From NCBI GenBank assembly GCA_001411745.2, contig LIQB01000007.1, positions 1-64,000 of the forward strand: a stretch of 64,000 nt of DNA, written 5' to 3'. This stretch comes from Psychrobacter glacincola (lineage in GTDB: Bacteria; Pseudomonadota; Gammaproteobacteria; Pseudomonadales; Moraxellaceae). The position numbers and the translations under genes were made by a program. Shown here piece after piece: positions 30,926-39,752 of the stretch (position 1 is its first letter; every line of letters begins with the position of its first letter). The notes below the pieces were generated by a model that had not been told where the DNA came from, did no database searches, and saw only the letters and a list, made by a program, of their open reading frames with translations.

Positions 30926-33900
30926 ATGGCGGACACGCAAACTTCAAAGAACTCAGATAGCAACGATAATAATAGCGCTAATCAAGCAAACCAAACCGAT
31001 CAAGCAGTTGCTTCAGGCAATGCTTATGAGCTCATCAAAAAACGTCTGACAGAACAAGGCGGCCGTTTAGAGCAGCAGACACAGACGCTAAATAATGCGC
31101 GTCTCGAAGAGTTCGGCAGCACCCAAATGCAAGTCATCGCCCGTACTCGTATTCGTACCGAGTACAACTGTGTGGCACAAGACATGGTGCAAGTCGGTGA
31201 TTATCTGCTGTTTGGCTATAACGTTTTTATGGGGCTCAAACGTGCGAGCAATATTAAGGATGTACTGTCGTTATATCGTCTGAACGAGCCAGTTGGTAAT
31301 GAAGAAGAGTATCAGCTTGAAGAGGTTGACTTAAAAGGGACTTTTTTGGCTCAAGATGCCTTTGTCCAAGACTTCAATGAGCTGTATCGATACTACAAGC
31401 AAACGCGCCTGATCCAAATAACAGTTAAAGACAGCAAATTACTGTTGGCGTTTCAGATTGGCGAGCGTATCACCGATATTCGAGTGTTCCGTTTTGCGCT
31501 AGATTTTAGCCAAGGTACGCCAGAGTCGGCGCAAGTCGCTTATGTGGACAATCGAGGCGAGCGTGACATTGAACTGCCGCCTGCTTATGATTTCGACTGG
31601 ATTGAGACCACACGCGATCAAATGGTGAATGGTAAATATCCGCATATGAATATCTTAGACACGATATTTGTGGAAACGGTCGGTGGCGATTTGACCATCA
31701 AGATTGAGGACAATACGCAGTCAGGGCAAGGTATTTATAGTGAACCGGTCAATGACCGTACCCAGTCGCTGACCGATGCTGAGATTGCTTATGCCAAAGT
31801 GGGCAGTTTAATACTGCTCAAAATATTGCCTTATCGTGAAGAGGACTACCGTTATTTTGTTTATAACACCTTGACCGAAGCGGTACTGCGATTGGATGCG
31901 ATTGGACAGTCATGTGTTCAGCTACCAGAAGACCACGGCATCATGTTTCCGGGTGGTTATTATCTACAGACGGGCGAGTATAAGCTGTTCGAGGCCAATA
32001 ACGTTGGCGCTACTGACTTACGGTTTAAGCGTAAAATTGTGTCGCCAAATGGGGAAGATGTTCTGTTCTTATTTTACGATAGAGACTTGGGCGTCACGGG
32101 GTTGTTCCCTTATAACTTGATTAAAAAGCAATTGGCAAACCCTATCTATTGCAACGGTATGGCTTTGGCTGAGAATGGTCGCTTGGTGCTGTTTAGTGAC
32201 CAAAGCGAGCCGTCTCGTATTCACCCGATGCAGATATGGCACACGCCTTATGCCTCACACGAGTATGTGAGTGAGCTGCCAGAGAGCACGAGTTTTTATG
32301 GCAAAATCGGTAATAAAGAGCTAGTGCGTGGTATTTCAGACCTATATAGCATTACTCGCCTGATTGATAATCAAAGCGTCTCTCAAAAGCTCTATGAAGA
32401 GCTTACCAATAATACTAGCCGACTTTTTGACAGCTATTATTGGTTGTCTGAGCCTGAGCTGAGCGAAGTCGCCAGTAGTATTAAAGAGGTGACGGCGACA
32501 GCAGAGCTGGTCATTGATGAGTTCGCCAAAGTACAAAGTATCCAGAAGCAAACCCAAACCGCGCTAGCCGATGCCGATACGCAGCAAAGTGAGATTTTGC
32601 GGCAGATACGGGTCACTAGTTTTGAGTCTGCCAGTGATTATGTCGATCAGTTGTCAGCGTTAAGACGCCAAAAAGGTCGCTTAGTCAGCTTGGAAGATTT
32701 GCGTTATCTAGATGCTGACAAGCTACAAGCATTGCAGACGCAGTTAGAAGAAGCAGAAAGCGAGCTGGCTGAAAAGACCGTGCTATTTTTAAGCGGTGAA
32801 GAGGCGCTCTCAAGTTACGAAGGTATATTGGTTGATGTCAGTGAGCGTTTGAACACCGCTGAAACCAATGCTGAATTAAAACCTGTATTAGATAAAATTG
32901 ATGAGACGGCGCAAGGGTTAGATCTGCTAACGGAGCTACTAGGTACGTTAGATGTGGCTGATGCCACCGTACGCACACAAATTATCGATGACATATCGAC
33001 CATTTATGCGAGCCTAAACCAGAGCAAAGCCAAGCTTAATCATAAACGCAAAAATCTAGGCTCAGCAGAGGCCGTGGCGCAATTTGGCGCGCAATTTAAG
33101 CTATTTGGTCAATCGATTGCCAACGCCTTATCCATTGCTAACACCCCTGAGAAATCAGATGAGCAAATGGCAAAATTGCTAGTACAGTTGGAAGAGTTGG
33201 AGAGTCAATTCGCGGATCCAGAGACTAATAGTGGCGATCAGTTTTTAGCAGACATTATCAGTAAGCGTGAAGAGATTTACGAGACTTTTGAAAATCATAA
33301 GCAGCAATTACTCGATGCCCGCAACCGCAAAGCGCAAAACTTAGGTGATGGCGCGCTACGAATGCTTGAGAGTATTAAAAAACGCACGCAAAGCACTGGT
33401 GTCACAGGCTTTACAGAGGAAGAGGCGCTAAATACGTATTTTGCGGCTGATGGTCTGGTGCAAAAAGTCCGCAACATCGCAAAAGAGTTGCAAGCGATGG
33501 GCTTTAGCGTAAAAGCCGATGACATCGATGCCCGTCTAAAAGCCATCCAAATCGAGAGCTATAAGAGTCTAAAAGATAAGTCAGATTTATTTGAAGATGG
33601 TGGTCAGATTATTAAACTGGGCAAGCACCGTTTTTCGGTCAATACTCAGCCATTAGATTTGACCTTATTGAGCCGTCAGCAGTCAGATGGCAAGCGTGTT
33701 TTAAATCTACATTTAACAGGTACAGACTATTATGAAGTGCTCAATAATATTGAGCTGAACGCCCTGCGTCCGTATTGGGACATGAATATCGCCTCTGAGT
33801 CCGATGCTGTTTACCGTGCCGAGTATTTGGCCTATAGCATTATCGAGAGTGCTAAGAACAGCCAAGAGGGTTTGACTGAAACGCGTCTATATCAAGCATA

Positions 33901-36900
33901 CGATGCGACGGTCATTACCCTTGATGTGAATGGCGATATTGATAATGACAGCCCATTGTCCAAACTGGTCAAAGCTTACGCCACCCCTCGCTATCAGCTC
34001 GGCTATGACAAAGGTATTCATGACCATGATGCCACGCTATTATTGATGCAAATACTGCCGACGCTGCGCGAAGCTGGCTTGCTGATTTATACCCCGCAAG
34101 TACGTGCCTTGGCGCAATTATTCTATTGGCAGCTGAATATCGTACAAGCGCTGGGCTTAGACAGCTTGTGCCAATTTGGCTATGACGCTTGGTTAAATGA
34201 ATCCGTGCTGACGCGCGCGAGCAACTGGACGGACAGAGCCGCGACCGCCGAGCAACTGCACCGTGCATTGGGCAGTGATACGGCTAAGTCTCTATTGGTC
34301 GAAGATATGAGCCAAGTGATGCGTCATTTTGTTATGGCTCATAATGATGACAGTCTTAGCGCTGATAACGGTTCTAGCATTGATAAAGAGGGTAGCGTTG
34401 ATAACGGTGCTAATATCTTCAAACCAAGCTATGTCCAGCTTGCTTGCGAATATTTGGTTAGCGTGATGGGGCAGTCGGTTGAAACCAGTGCAGGCGCAAA
34501 CAGCACAGTAAACTGGCAAACCAGCCAACAAGCACAGCAGTTATGCGAGCAGCTAAGCCAAACGCTAAATAGTGCCTCAGGTAGCATGCAAGCGACGGCC
34601 AGTTTTGACCAACTACAGTCTTCAATTGGCAAGCTTGGATTCCAACCAAAATCAGCCTATGAGCTATTGGCAACATGGTTCTATGCATTACTTGAGAAAA
34701 CTTATGGTGGGAACGAATCGGCTAATGTAGCAACTGATGGTACCAATGAAACAGGCGAAGCACTCAGCGAAGCGCAGCTTGCCGAGATTGAAGAGCAAAA
34801 TGCTCTACGCAAGCAGCAGTTAGAAAGTGGCCGTCATTATGTGCCGGAGGCGATTGCCGTTTTACTCACTCAATTGAACGATGCCCAACGTGAAGCTTTG
34901 GTGCAACGATTGATTGATTCAGGCGCGAGCTTTGATAAAGGATTGGGTAGTAAAAAAATAGATAATCAAGGCGCAAGTGGAACACCATCAGCTTTGTCAT
35001 TTTCCTCAATCACCTCATCGACTGTGTCATCGATCACGTCATTGACCAGTATTAATAATCCGCTCAATCAAGTGCAAAGCTTTGAGCGTAGCACGGGTAA
35101 AGTATCGCTTGAAATACAAGTGAATCATCTACTAGGTGAGCATCCGCGTATTCATCAGCAGACCTTAACCTTTGCCGTTGATGACTTCTTAAATCGTCTG
35201 CACCATCATGATACCCAAGTCATCCCTGCCTATAGACGTTATCTGGCCATGCGCTCAGAGATTTTGCATGACTCAAAAGAGACGTTGCGACTGGACGAGT
35301 TTATGCCGCGTCCACTATCCTCATTTGTGCGTAACCGTCTGATTAATGAGAGCTATCTGCCACTCATCGGTGACAACCTCGCCAAACAGATGGGTACGGT
35401 CGGTGAAGATAAGCGTACTGATTTGATGGGTATTCTCATGATGATATCGCCACCAGGGTATGGTAAAACTACCTTGATGGAGTACGTGGCAAATCGTCTA
35501 GGCCTTATCTTTATGAAGATTAATTGTCCGTCACTCGGTCATGATGTGACGTCTTTAGATCCAGAAAAAGCGCCCAATGCCACCGCACGAGAAGAGCTGA
35601 ATAAAATCAACTTAGCTTTTGAGATGGGCAATAATGTCATGCTTTATCTCGATGATATTCAGCATACGCATGCGGAATTTTTACAGAAATTTATCTCACT
35701 CGGTGATGGTACGCGCCGTATCGATGGCGTCTGGCAAGGTAAAACGAAAACTTATGATATGCGTGGCAAAAAGTTCTGCGTGGTCATGGCAGGTAACCCG
35801 TACACCGAGAGCGGCGAAGCCTTTAAAGTGCCAGACATGCTCGCCAACCGTGCCGATATCTACAACCTAGGCGATATCATGAGCGGCATGGAAGAAGTGT
35901 TTGCGCTCAGTTATATCGAAAACTCGCTGACCTCTAATACCGTCCTCGCGCCACTGGCCAACCGCGACCTAGCGGATGTTCATCGTCTTATTAAAATGGC
36001 GAAAGCGGATAATGCAAACCTTGCCCAAGCGCAAAGCAGCGAGCTGACCTATCCGTATAGCACCTCAGAGATTAATGAAATTGTCGCGATCTTGCGTCAT
36101 ATGTTTAGGGTGCAAGAGGTAATTCTAGACGTTAACCAAGCGTATATTGCTTCTGCCTCGCAAGATGACAAGTACCGCGTTGAGCCGATATTTAAGCTGC
36201 AAGGCAGTTATCGTAATATGAACAAGATGACCGAAAAGCTGTCGGCGGTCATGAATAAGAGCGAGCTGAACCAGCTGATAGATGATCACTATCTGGGTGA
36301 GTCACAGCTATTGACTCAAGGCGCAGAGAGCAACTTGCTCAAGCTTGGCGAGATGCGCGGTGTCTTGACCGAAGCAGAAATGCAGCGTTGGGCACAAATC
36401 AAAGCTGATTTTTTACGTAATAAAGCCATGGGCGGTGAGGATGGTGATACGGGCGCGCGTATCGTTGCTCAGTTGGTTGATTTGGCCAGTGGCTTCAATG
36501 CCATCAGTAGCCAGTTTGAGACATACTTAACGAAAAATGATCCAGAGCAAATCGCTCGATTACGAGAAGCAGGACAACAAGCGCAACTCGATGCCCAGCT
36601 AAACGCTCAATTAGAAGCACAGAAAATCCTTGCTGATAGCGTGCTCAACAATGCCAAAGCCGTCAGCGATAGTATCGATAATGGCTTTGAGAAAAGTCTG
36701 AATCAGCTGATGCAAATATATAAGCATGATCACAATACTGAGAAGGCAGAAGGTGAGTATCACAAGCAAAACCAAGAGGTGCAAAAAGCACTGATGGTGC
36801 AGCTGGTCAATGCCGTTGAAGAGCTGGCACAGAAAATGGCGAATAGCTTGTCTAATAGTTTAACTGAGACTCTAGCTAAGAATGGAGAGAATCAAACTGC

Positions 36901-37087
36901 AGATAGCGATGCGACTGACATCACTCAGCAGACCGCACTTATGGCAACTGCCCTCAAGCAAGCATTAGAGCCATTGACGATGCGGATGGATGAGAAATTA
37001 CTCATCGATAGCAGTACCGATCAATCAGGCAAGTTAATCGTCAATAGTCTCAACAGACTAAATAAAATCTTTGATGACTATGACTAA
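30926..37087 (+). CDS. Giant AAA+ ATPase with DUF3686-like N-terminal region
   Basis: A 2053-residue cytoplasmic protein of the kind often annotated as DNA repair ATPase and found beside YqiJ/YqiK-type genes. The N-terminal ~450 residues (TRIRTEYNCVAQDMVQVGDY, then blade-like segments) fit the DUF3686 region. Long coiled coils follow at about 525-900. A helical middle leads to one AAA+ module at about 1490-1700 with Walker A SPPGYGKTT near 1510 and Walker B VMLYLDDIQH near 1575, plus VVMAGNPYTESGEAF. The tail is Gln/Ala-rich coiled coil. ATG 30926 is preferred to TTG 30887. The repair label is not supported by sequence alone. Confidence 0.82.
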   Translation: MADTQTSKNSDSNDNNSANQANQTDQAVASGNAYELIKKRLTEQGGRLEQQTQTLNNARLEEFGSTQMQVIARTRIRTEYNCVAQDMVQVGDYLLFGYNVFMGLKRASNIKDVLSLYRLNEPVGNEEEYQLEEVDLKGTFLAQDAFVQDFNELYRYYKQTRLIQITVKDSKLLLAFQIGERITDIRVFRFALDFSQGTPESAQVAYVDNRGERDIELPPAYDFDWIETTRDQMVNGKYPHMNILDTIFVETVGGDLTIKIEDNTQSGQGIYSEPVNDRTQSLTDAEIAYAKVGSLILLKILPYREEDYRYFVYNTLTEAVLRLDAIGQSCVQLPEDHGIMFPGGYYLQTGEYKLFEANNVGATDLRFKRKIVSPNGEDVLFLFYDRDLGVTGLFPYNLIKKQLANPIYCNGMALAENGRLVLFSDQSEPSRIHPMQIWHTPYASHEYVSELPESTSFYGKIGNKELVRGISDLYSITRLIDNQSVSQKLYEELTNNTSRLFDSYYWLSEPELSEVASSIKEVTATAELVIDEFAKVQSIQKQTQTALADADTQQSEILRQIRVTSFESASDYVDQLSALRRQKGRLVSLEDLRYLDADKLQALQTQLEEAESELAEKTVLFLSGEEALSSYEGILVDVSERLNTAETNAELKPVLDKIDETAQGLDLLTELLGTLDVADATVRTQIIDDISTIYASLNQSKAKLNHKRKNLGSAEAVAQFGAQFKLFGQSIANALSIANTPEKSDEQMAKLLVQLEELESQFADPETNSGDQFLADIISKREEIYETFENHKQQLLDARNRKAQNLGDGALRMLESIKKRTQSTGVTGFTEEEALNTYFAADGLVQKVRNIAKELQAMGFSVKADDIDARLKAIQIESYKSLKDKSDLFEDGGQIIKLGKHRFSVNTQPLDLTLLSRQQSDGKRVLNLHLTGTDYYEVLNNIELNALRPYWDMNIASESDAVYRAEYLAYSIIESAKNSQEGLTETRLYQAYDATVITLDVNGDIDNDSPLSKLVKAYATPRYQLGYDKGIHDHDATLLLMQILPTLREAGLLIYTPQVRALAQLFYWQLNIVQALGLDSLCQFGYDAWLNESVLTRASNWTDRAATAEQLHRALGSDTAKSLLVEDMSQVMRHFVMAHNDDSLSADNGSSIDKEGSVDNGANIFKPSYVQLACEYLVSVMGQSVETSAGANSTVNWQTSQQAQQLCEQLSQTLNSASGSMQATASFDQLQSSIGKLGFQPKSAYELLATWFYALLEKTYGGNESANVATDGTNETGEALSEAQLAEIEEQNALRKQQLESGRHYVPEAIAVLLTQLNDAQREALVQRLIDSGASFDKGLGSKKIDNQGASGTPSALSFSSITSSTVSSITSLTSINNPLNQVQSFERSTGKVSLEIQVNHLLGEHPRIHQQTLTFAVDDFLNRLHHHDTQVIPAYRRYLAMRSEILHDSKETLRLDEFMPRPLSSFVRNRLINESYLPLIGDNLAKQMGTVGEDKRTDLMGILMMISPPGYGKTTLMEYVANRLGLIFMKINCPSLGHDVTSLDPEKAPNATAREELNKINLAFEMGNNVMLYLDDIQHTHAEFLQKFISLGDGTRRIDGVWQGKTKTYDMRGKKFCVVMAGNPYTESGEAFKVPDMLANRADIYNLGDIMSGMEEVFALSYIENSLTSNTVLAPLANRDLADVHRLIKMAKADNANLAQAQSSELTYPYSTSEINEIVAILRHMFRVQEVILDVNQAYIASASQDDKYRVEPIFKLQGSYRNMNKMTEKLSAVMNKSELNQLIDDHYLGESQLLTQGAESNLLKLGEMRGVLTEAEMQRWAQIKADFLRNKAMGGEDGDTGARIVAQLVDLASGFNAISSQFETYLTKNDPEQIARLREAGQQAQLDAQLNAQLEAQKILADSVLNNAKAVSDSIDNGFEKSLNQLMQIYKHDHNTEKAEGEYHKQNQEVQKALMVQLVNAVEELAQKMANSLSNSLTETLAKNGENQTADSDATDITQQTALMATALKQALEPLTMRMDEKLLIDSSTDQSGKLIVNSLNRLNKIFDDYD

Positions 37088-37371
37088 TAGCTATGATTAA
37101 TCACTACTGATTAATAGCTGACGATTAACAACTAATGATTAATTATTAACGCTTATGAGCAATGCTGATGACTTGCACTTATGAACATCACTTATGAATA
37201 GCACTATAAATAGGGCTTATGATTAAGAGACAGTGGTAATATAGTCGGCAACAGCTACTTTGGATACGATGACGGCGAGTGAAATCACTATAAGCAGTAG
37301 ATCAAGCAAGCCTGACACCGTATCTGATGATAGTGAATCGACTATAGATTAAACAAACCAATGAGAAAATT

Positions 37372-37542
37372 ATGGCGCACAAAAAGAAAAACGTCCGCAA
37401 AAAACTCTGCCCTGTCTGCGAGCGCGAATTTAGTTGGACTAAAAAGTTGGATAAAAACTGGGATAGCATGGTCTATTGCTCCGACCAATGCCGCCGTGTG
37501 AAAAAGTATGAAGGGCTGGATCATCAAAAAGAAGATAAATAG
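37372..37542 (+). CDS. DUF2256 zinc-ribbon protein (copy 1)
   Basis: A 56-residue basic protein beginning MAHKKKNVRKKLCPVC. Two cysteine pairs, CPVC and the later CSDQC, with the pattern CxxC-x19-C-x3-C, and aromatic residues FSW and W30, are typical of DUF2256. The family is often found beside cryptochrome/photolyase-like genes, which are absent here. The function is unknown; a nucleic-acid binding zinc ribbon is likely. A near-copy follows 51 bases later. Confidence 0.85.
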   Translation: MAHKKKNVRKKLCPVCEREFSWTKKLDKNWDSMVYCSDQCRRVKKYEGLDHQKEDK

Positions 37543-37593
37543 GCAGTAAACATTAACCATAGATGTTAGATATACGGCAGAAGGGAGCAGACG

Positions 37594-37737
37594 ATGGCAC
37601 ATAAAAAGGTAAACCTACCGCAAAAAACCTGCCCCGTCTGCCAGCGCCCATTTACGTGGCGTAAAAAGTGGGAGAAGGATTGGGAGCAGGTGATTTATTG
37701 TTCTGAGAAGTGTCGGCGGAGTAAAGTGAAAATCTAG
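37594..37737 (+). CDS. DUF2256 zinc-ribbon protein (copy 2)
   Basis: A 47-residue protein beginning [16 protein letters not shown], with the same CxxC and CSEKC arrangement and FTW/W30 positions as copy 1. About half of the residues are identical, so the pair arose by tandem duplication followed by divergence. AAGGGAG lies about 6 bases upstream. The shorter C-terminal tail is the main difference. Confidence 0.85.
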   Translation: MAHKKVNLPQKTCPVCQRPFTWRKKWEKDWEQVIYCSEKCRRSKVKI

Positions 37738-37766
37738 CAAATTAAATTAAATTTTTAGATAATAAT

Positions 37767-38285
37767 TTATTTCCCCTTAAAAGTACTGAAACTAATGTCA
37801 GATTTTCGTAGAGTTGATAGCTTCCTTTCGTTTTTAGAATGAAGTAAACATTGCTTTACTCCAAGATTAGCTAAGATTTTGGTAACAATACTATAATCTC
37901 TACTATCTTTTGGAAAGCCTAACCTCAAATAAGCTTCATCTTGAGTAGCACCATCTTCTTTAAGTTTTTGTGAAGATATATGAGCAACGTTACCGTTAGC
38001 CCTACCTTCTTGATTCAATAGAATAAGTAAACCATTTCCATTGACTGAGATGTAATTTTGGAAGCTATCGGAATCTTCTTTGCAACTACATTCTGTGCTA
38101 TTAAAGTAATGACCAGTTATACAAGTAGATTGAATCCTAAGATGTACAGGTCGAGTGTTATTCAGTTCCAAAGTTTGTAGAACAGTGGCTTCCACCTGTC
38201 CATCATTGTATATGGTCACCTTAAATTTACCGAATTCAGTCTGTAGGTTTCCCTCTGCCATTTGAAATACTAGCGGTGATGTCAT
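37767..38285 (-). CDS. RibA-like GTP cyclohydrolase II homolog, divergent
   Basis: A 172-residue protein aligning along the RibA fold, which opens the GTP imidazole ring in riboflavin synthesis. The zinc cysteines are kept (C55, C66, C68 in STCITG and TECSC), as are NQEGR, Asp127 and Arg129 in LGFPKDSRDY. By eye alignment, the catalytic Tyr105 of E. coli RibA is Gln106, the HSE before the first Cys is QST, and CDCG is CSCK. It is also about 25 residues shorter. A housekeeping role is therefore unlikely. It overlaps the preceding gene by 50 bases unless it starts at Met9 (38261). It is the last gene of a three-gene cassette. Confidence 0.8.
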   Translation of the reverse strand: MTSPLVFQMAEGNLQTEFGKFKVTIYNDGQVEATVLQTLELNNTRPVHLRIQSTCITGHYFNSTECSCKEDSDSFQNYISVNGNGLLILLNQEGRANGNVAHISSQKLKEDGATQDEAYLRLGFPKDSRDYSIVTKILANLGVKQCLLHSKNERKLSTLRKSDISFSTFKGK

Positions 38286-38985
38286 CTGATCTATCCCAAT
38301 GATTTAAGAATTCGTCTCTGCAAAAATTATACCATTCAGTGCTAGGTTCGTAGAAAAACTTCGGTTTACTATTTGAAGCCTTTGTACCGAAATTATAACG
38401 ACTATCAATAGCTAGGTTATTTAGTATAATTAGTTCATGTTCGAATAAATAGTCATGCTGTTTTACTATTATTTGCTCTGGATAATCTTTCATTAATTTA
38501 CTTAATATATCGTGTGTTTCTTTAAGACGCTGATCTTCTTTTGCTATTTTAGTTTCTTCTTCAGTATGTATGTATCGTCGTGCTGTCATCGTCATAGCAC
38601 TAGAACCTATCGGAGCTATAATTATTCTTATTTTAGTGCCTTTATCAAGTGCCTTTTTAAAATATTCACGATAATTGTTAAACAACGAATTTAGATGAAG
38701 ACCTAAGAGGTCTATATCTCTAGAATTTTCTATCAGTTTAGTAAAGCTCTTGGGATACTCATTATTGATAGTTTTCAGATAATAGGTTTCCTCAAAATGT
38801 TGGTCAATCATCTCAATAAGTCTGTATATAATCACAATAAGTAGAACATAAAAACTTCCAAAAACTGTTTTAAAGAAAAACTCATCAGTGATTATAATAT
38901 TGAAGAAAATGATAACTAAACTAGACCAAAAAGCTAATAAAAAAGCTTTATCTTTTTTTAAAATCTTTACCCATTTTTCAGTCAT
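38236..38985 (-). CDS. Two-TM protein with degenerate PLD-like domain
   Basis: About 249 residues from ATG 38985. Two hydrophobic segments lie at about 13-33 and 42-56. A soluble domain follows, beginning with SRDIDLLGLHLNSL and KALDKGTKIRIIIAPIGSS, which is the typical first part of PLD-like domains. The later FEHELIILNN segment sits where an HxKxxxxD motif would be, but it lacks the Lys and Asp, so phosphodiesterase activity is not expected. The ending EWYNFCRDEFLNHWDRS also fits this sensor-type family. It starts 2 bases after the Dcd-like gene and overlaps the RibA-like gene, so all three are one operon. Confidence 0.7.
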   Translation of the reverse strand: MTEKWVKILKKDKAFLLAFWSSLVIIFFNIIITDEFFFKTVFGSFYVLLIVIIYRLIEMIDQHFEETYYLKTINNEYPKSFTKLIENSRDIDLLGLHLNSLFNNYREYFKKALDKGTKIRIIIAPIGSSAMTMTARRYIHTEEETKIAKEDQRLKETHDILSKLMKDYPEQIIVKQHDYLFEHELIILNNLAIDSRYNFGTKASNSKPKFFYEPSTEWYNFCRDEFLNHWDRSDDITASISNGRGKPTD

Positions 38986-38987
38986 TT

Positions 38988-39533
38988 CTAAATTTGTCTC
39001 TCGAGTAATGGTGCACTTATTCTTCCGTTCTGCCATTGTCCACGGTAAGGGTTAGTAGTACCGTATACTTCACTAAATAAAATATGGGCTATTCTAGCAC
39101 CTAACTCGAACTCGAATTCAAAATTAGAGGCATTATACATACCGAATGTTAACTCACCCGAATAGGCTGGATTAACTTGACCAGTCGAAAGTATTATTCC
39201 AGAGCGGAAAAGAGTACCTCTAGGTCTAATTATTCCTACTAAATCATTAGTCATATTCAATGATTCAATGGTCGTAACTAGAATGTATTCCTGAGGCTTT
39301 AAGACGTAAGAAGAAGTTTCTATATCACTAAATTCTGCTACTTTTTTTGAGTCTAATGTTGACCTTTTATCAACTCCCAAGAATGACTTAGATTCTACAA
39401 ACTCCGAGACAATACCAACTCTTAAATCAATGCCTGCGCCTTCAGGATTCATTAACTCACGTTCTGAAATGTTTTCGATTAGGGCTGGATCATTATCGTT
39501 AATCAATCCAAGTATTTTATCTATTCCAATCAT
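38988..39533 (-). CDS. Dcd/dUTPase-fold protein, catalytic residues altered
   Basis: A 181-residue protein matching the dCTP deaminase/dUTPase trimer fold: GAGIDLRVG at 33-41, LKPQEYILVTTIESLNM, RPRGTLFRSGI at 103-113, and NPAYSGELTFGMYN at 121-134. By eye, the Glu that is the general base in E. coli Dcd (VLEFYN) is Gly131 here, and the Asp of dUTPases falls at Asn121. Nucleotide binding without turnover is therefore likely. AAAGG precedes the ATG. It is first in an operon with the PLD-like and RibA-like genes, and AT-rich compared with its surroundings. A true deaminase cannot be excluded without a structure-based alignment. Confidence 0.8.
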   Translation of the reverse strand: MIGIDKILGLINDNDPALIENISERELMNPEGAGIDLRVGIVSEFVESKSFLGVDKRSTLDSKKVAEFSDIETSSYVLKPQEYILVTTIESLNMTNDLVGIIRPRGTLFRSGIILSTGQVNPAYSGELTFGMYNASNFEFEFELGARIAHILFSEVYGTTNPYRGQWQNGRISAPLLERQI

Positions 39534-39655
39534 TGAGGTACAACCTTTAGAAGTATTAGTATTTCAAATGAAATTTATTATATTTTATCATGTAAAAAAA
39601 TATACAGCACGTTCTATGAACGATCTATAATAATATATTCAAATTTAATCGTTTT

Positions 39656-39747
39656 CCAGCCTTTACACTCAGCATAGCTCTCTAACTGGTTACGGCTGAT
39701 TTTACTGACGTTAAAGTGCCCACCGTCAGGATGAGAGCAATAAAATC
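39656..39747 (-). pseudogene. Displaced fragment of metH 3' end
   Basis: This 92-base stretch aligns without gaps to 40933-41024 inside metH, with about 75 of 92 identical bases and almost all differences transitions. Translated, it reads FYCSHPDGGHFNVSKISRNQLESYA against [25 protein letters not shown] in MetH. It has no start and continues into unrelated codons. It lies directly after the symporter stop codon, so symporter and cassette sit next to a second, diverged metH end. Confidence 0.88.
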
Positions 39748-39752
39748 TTTGA

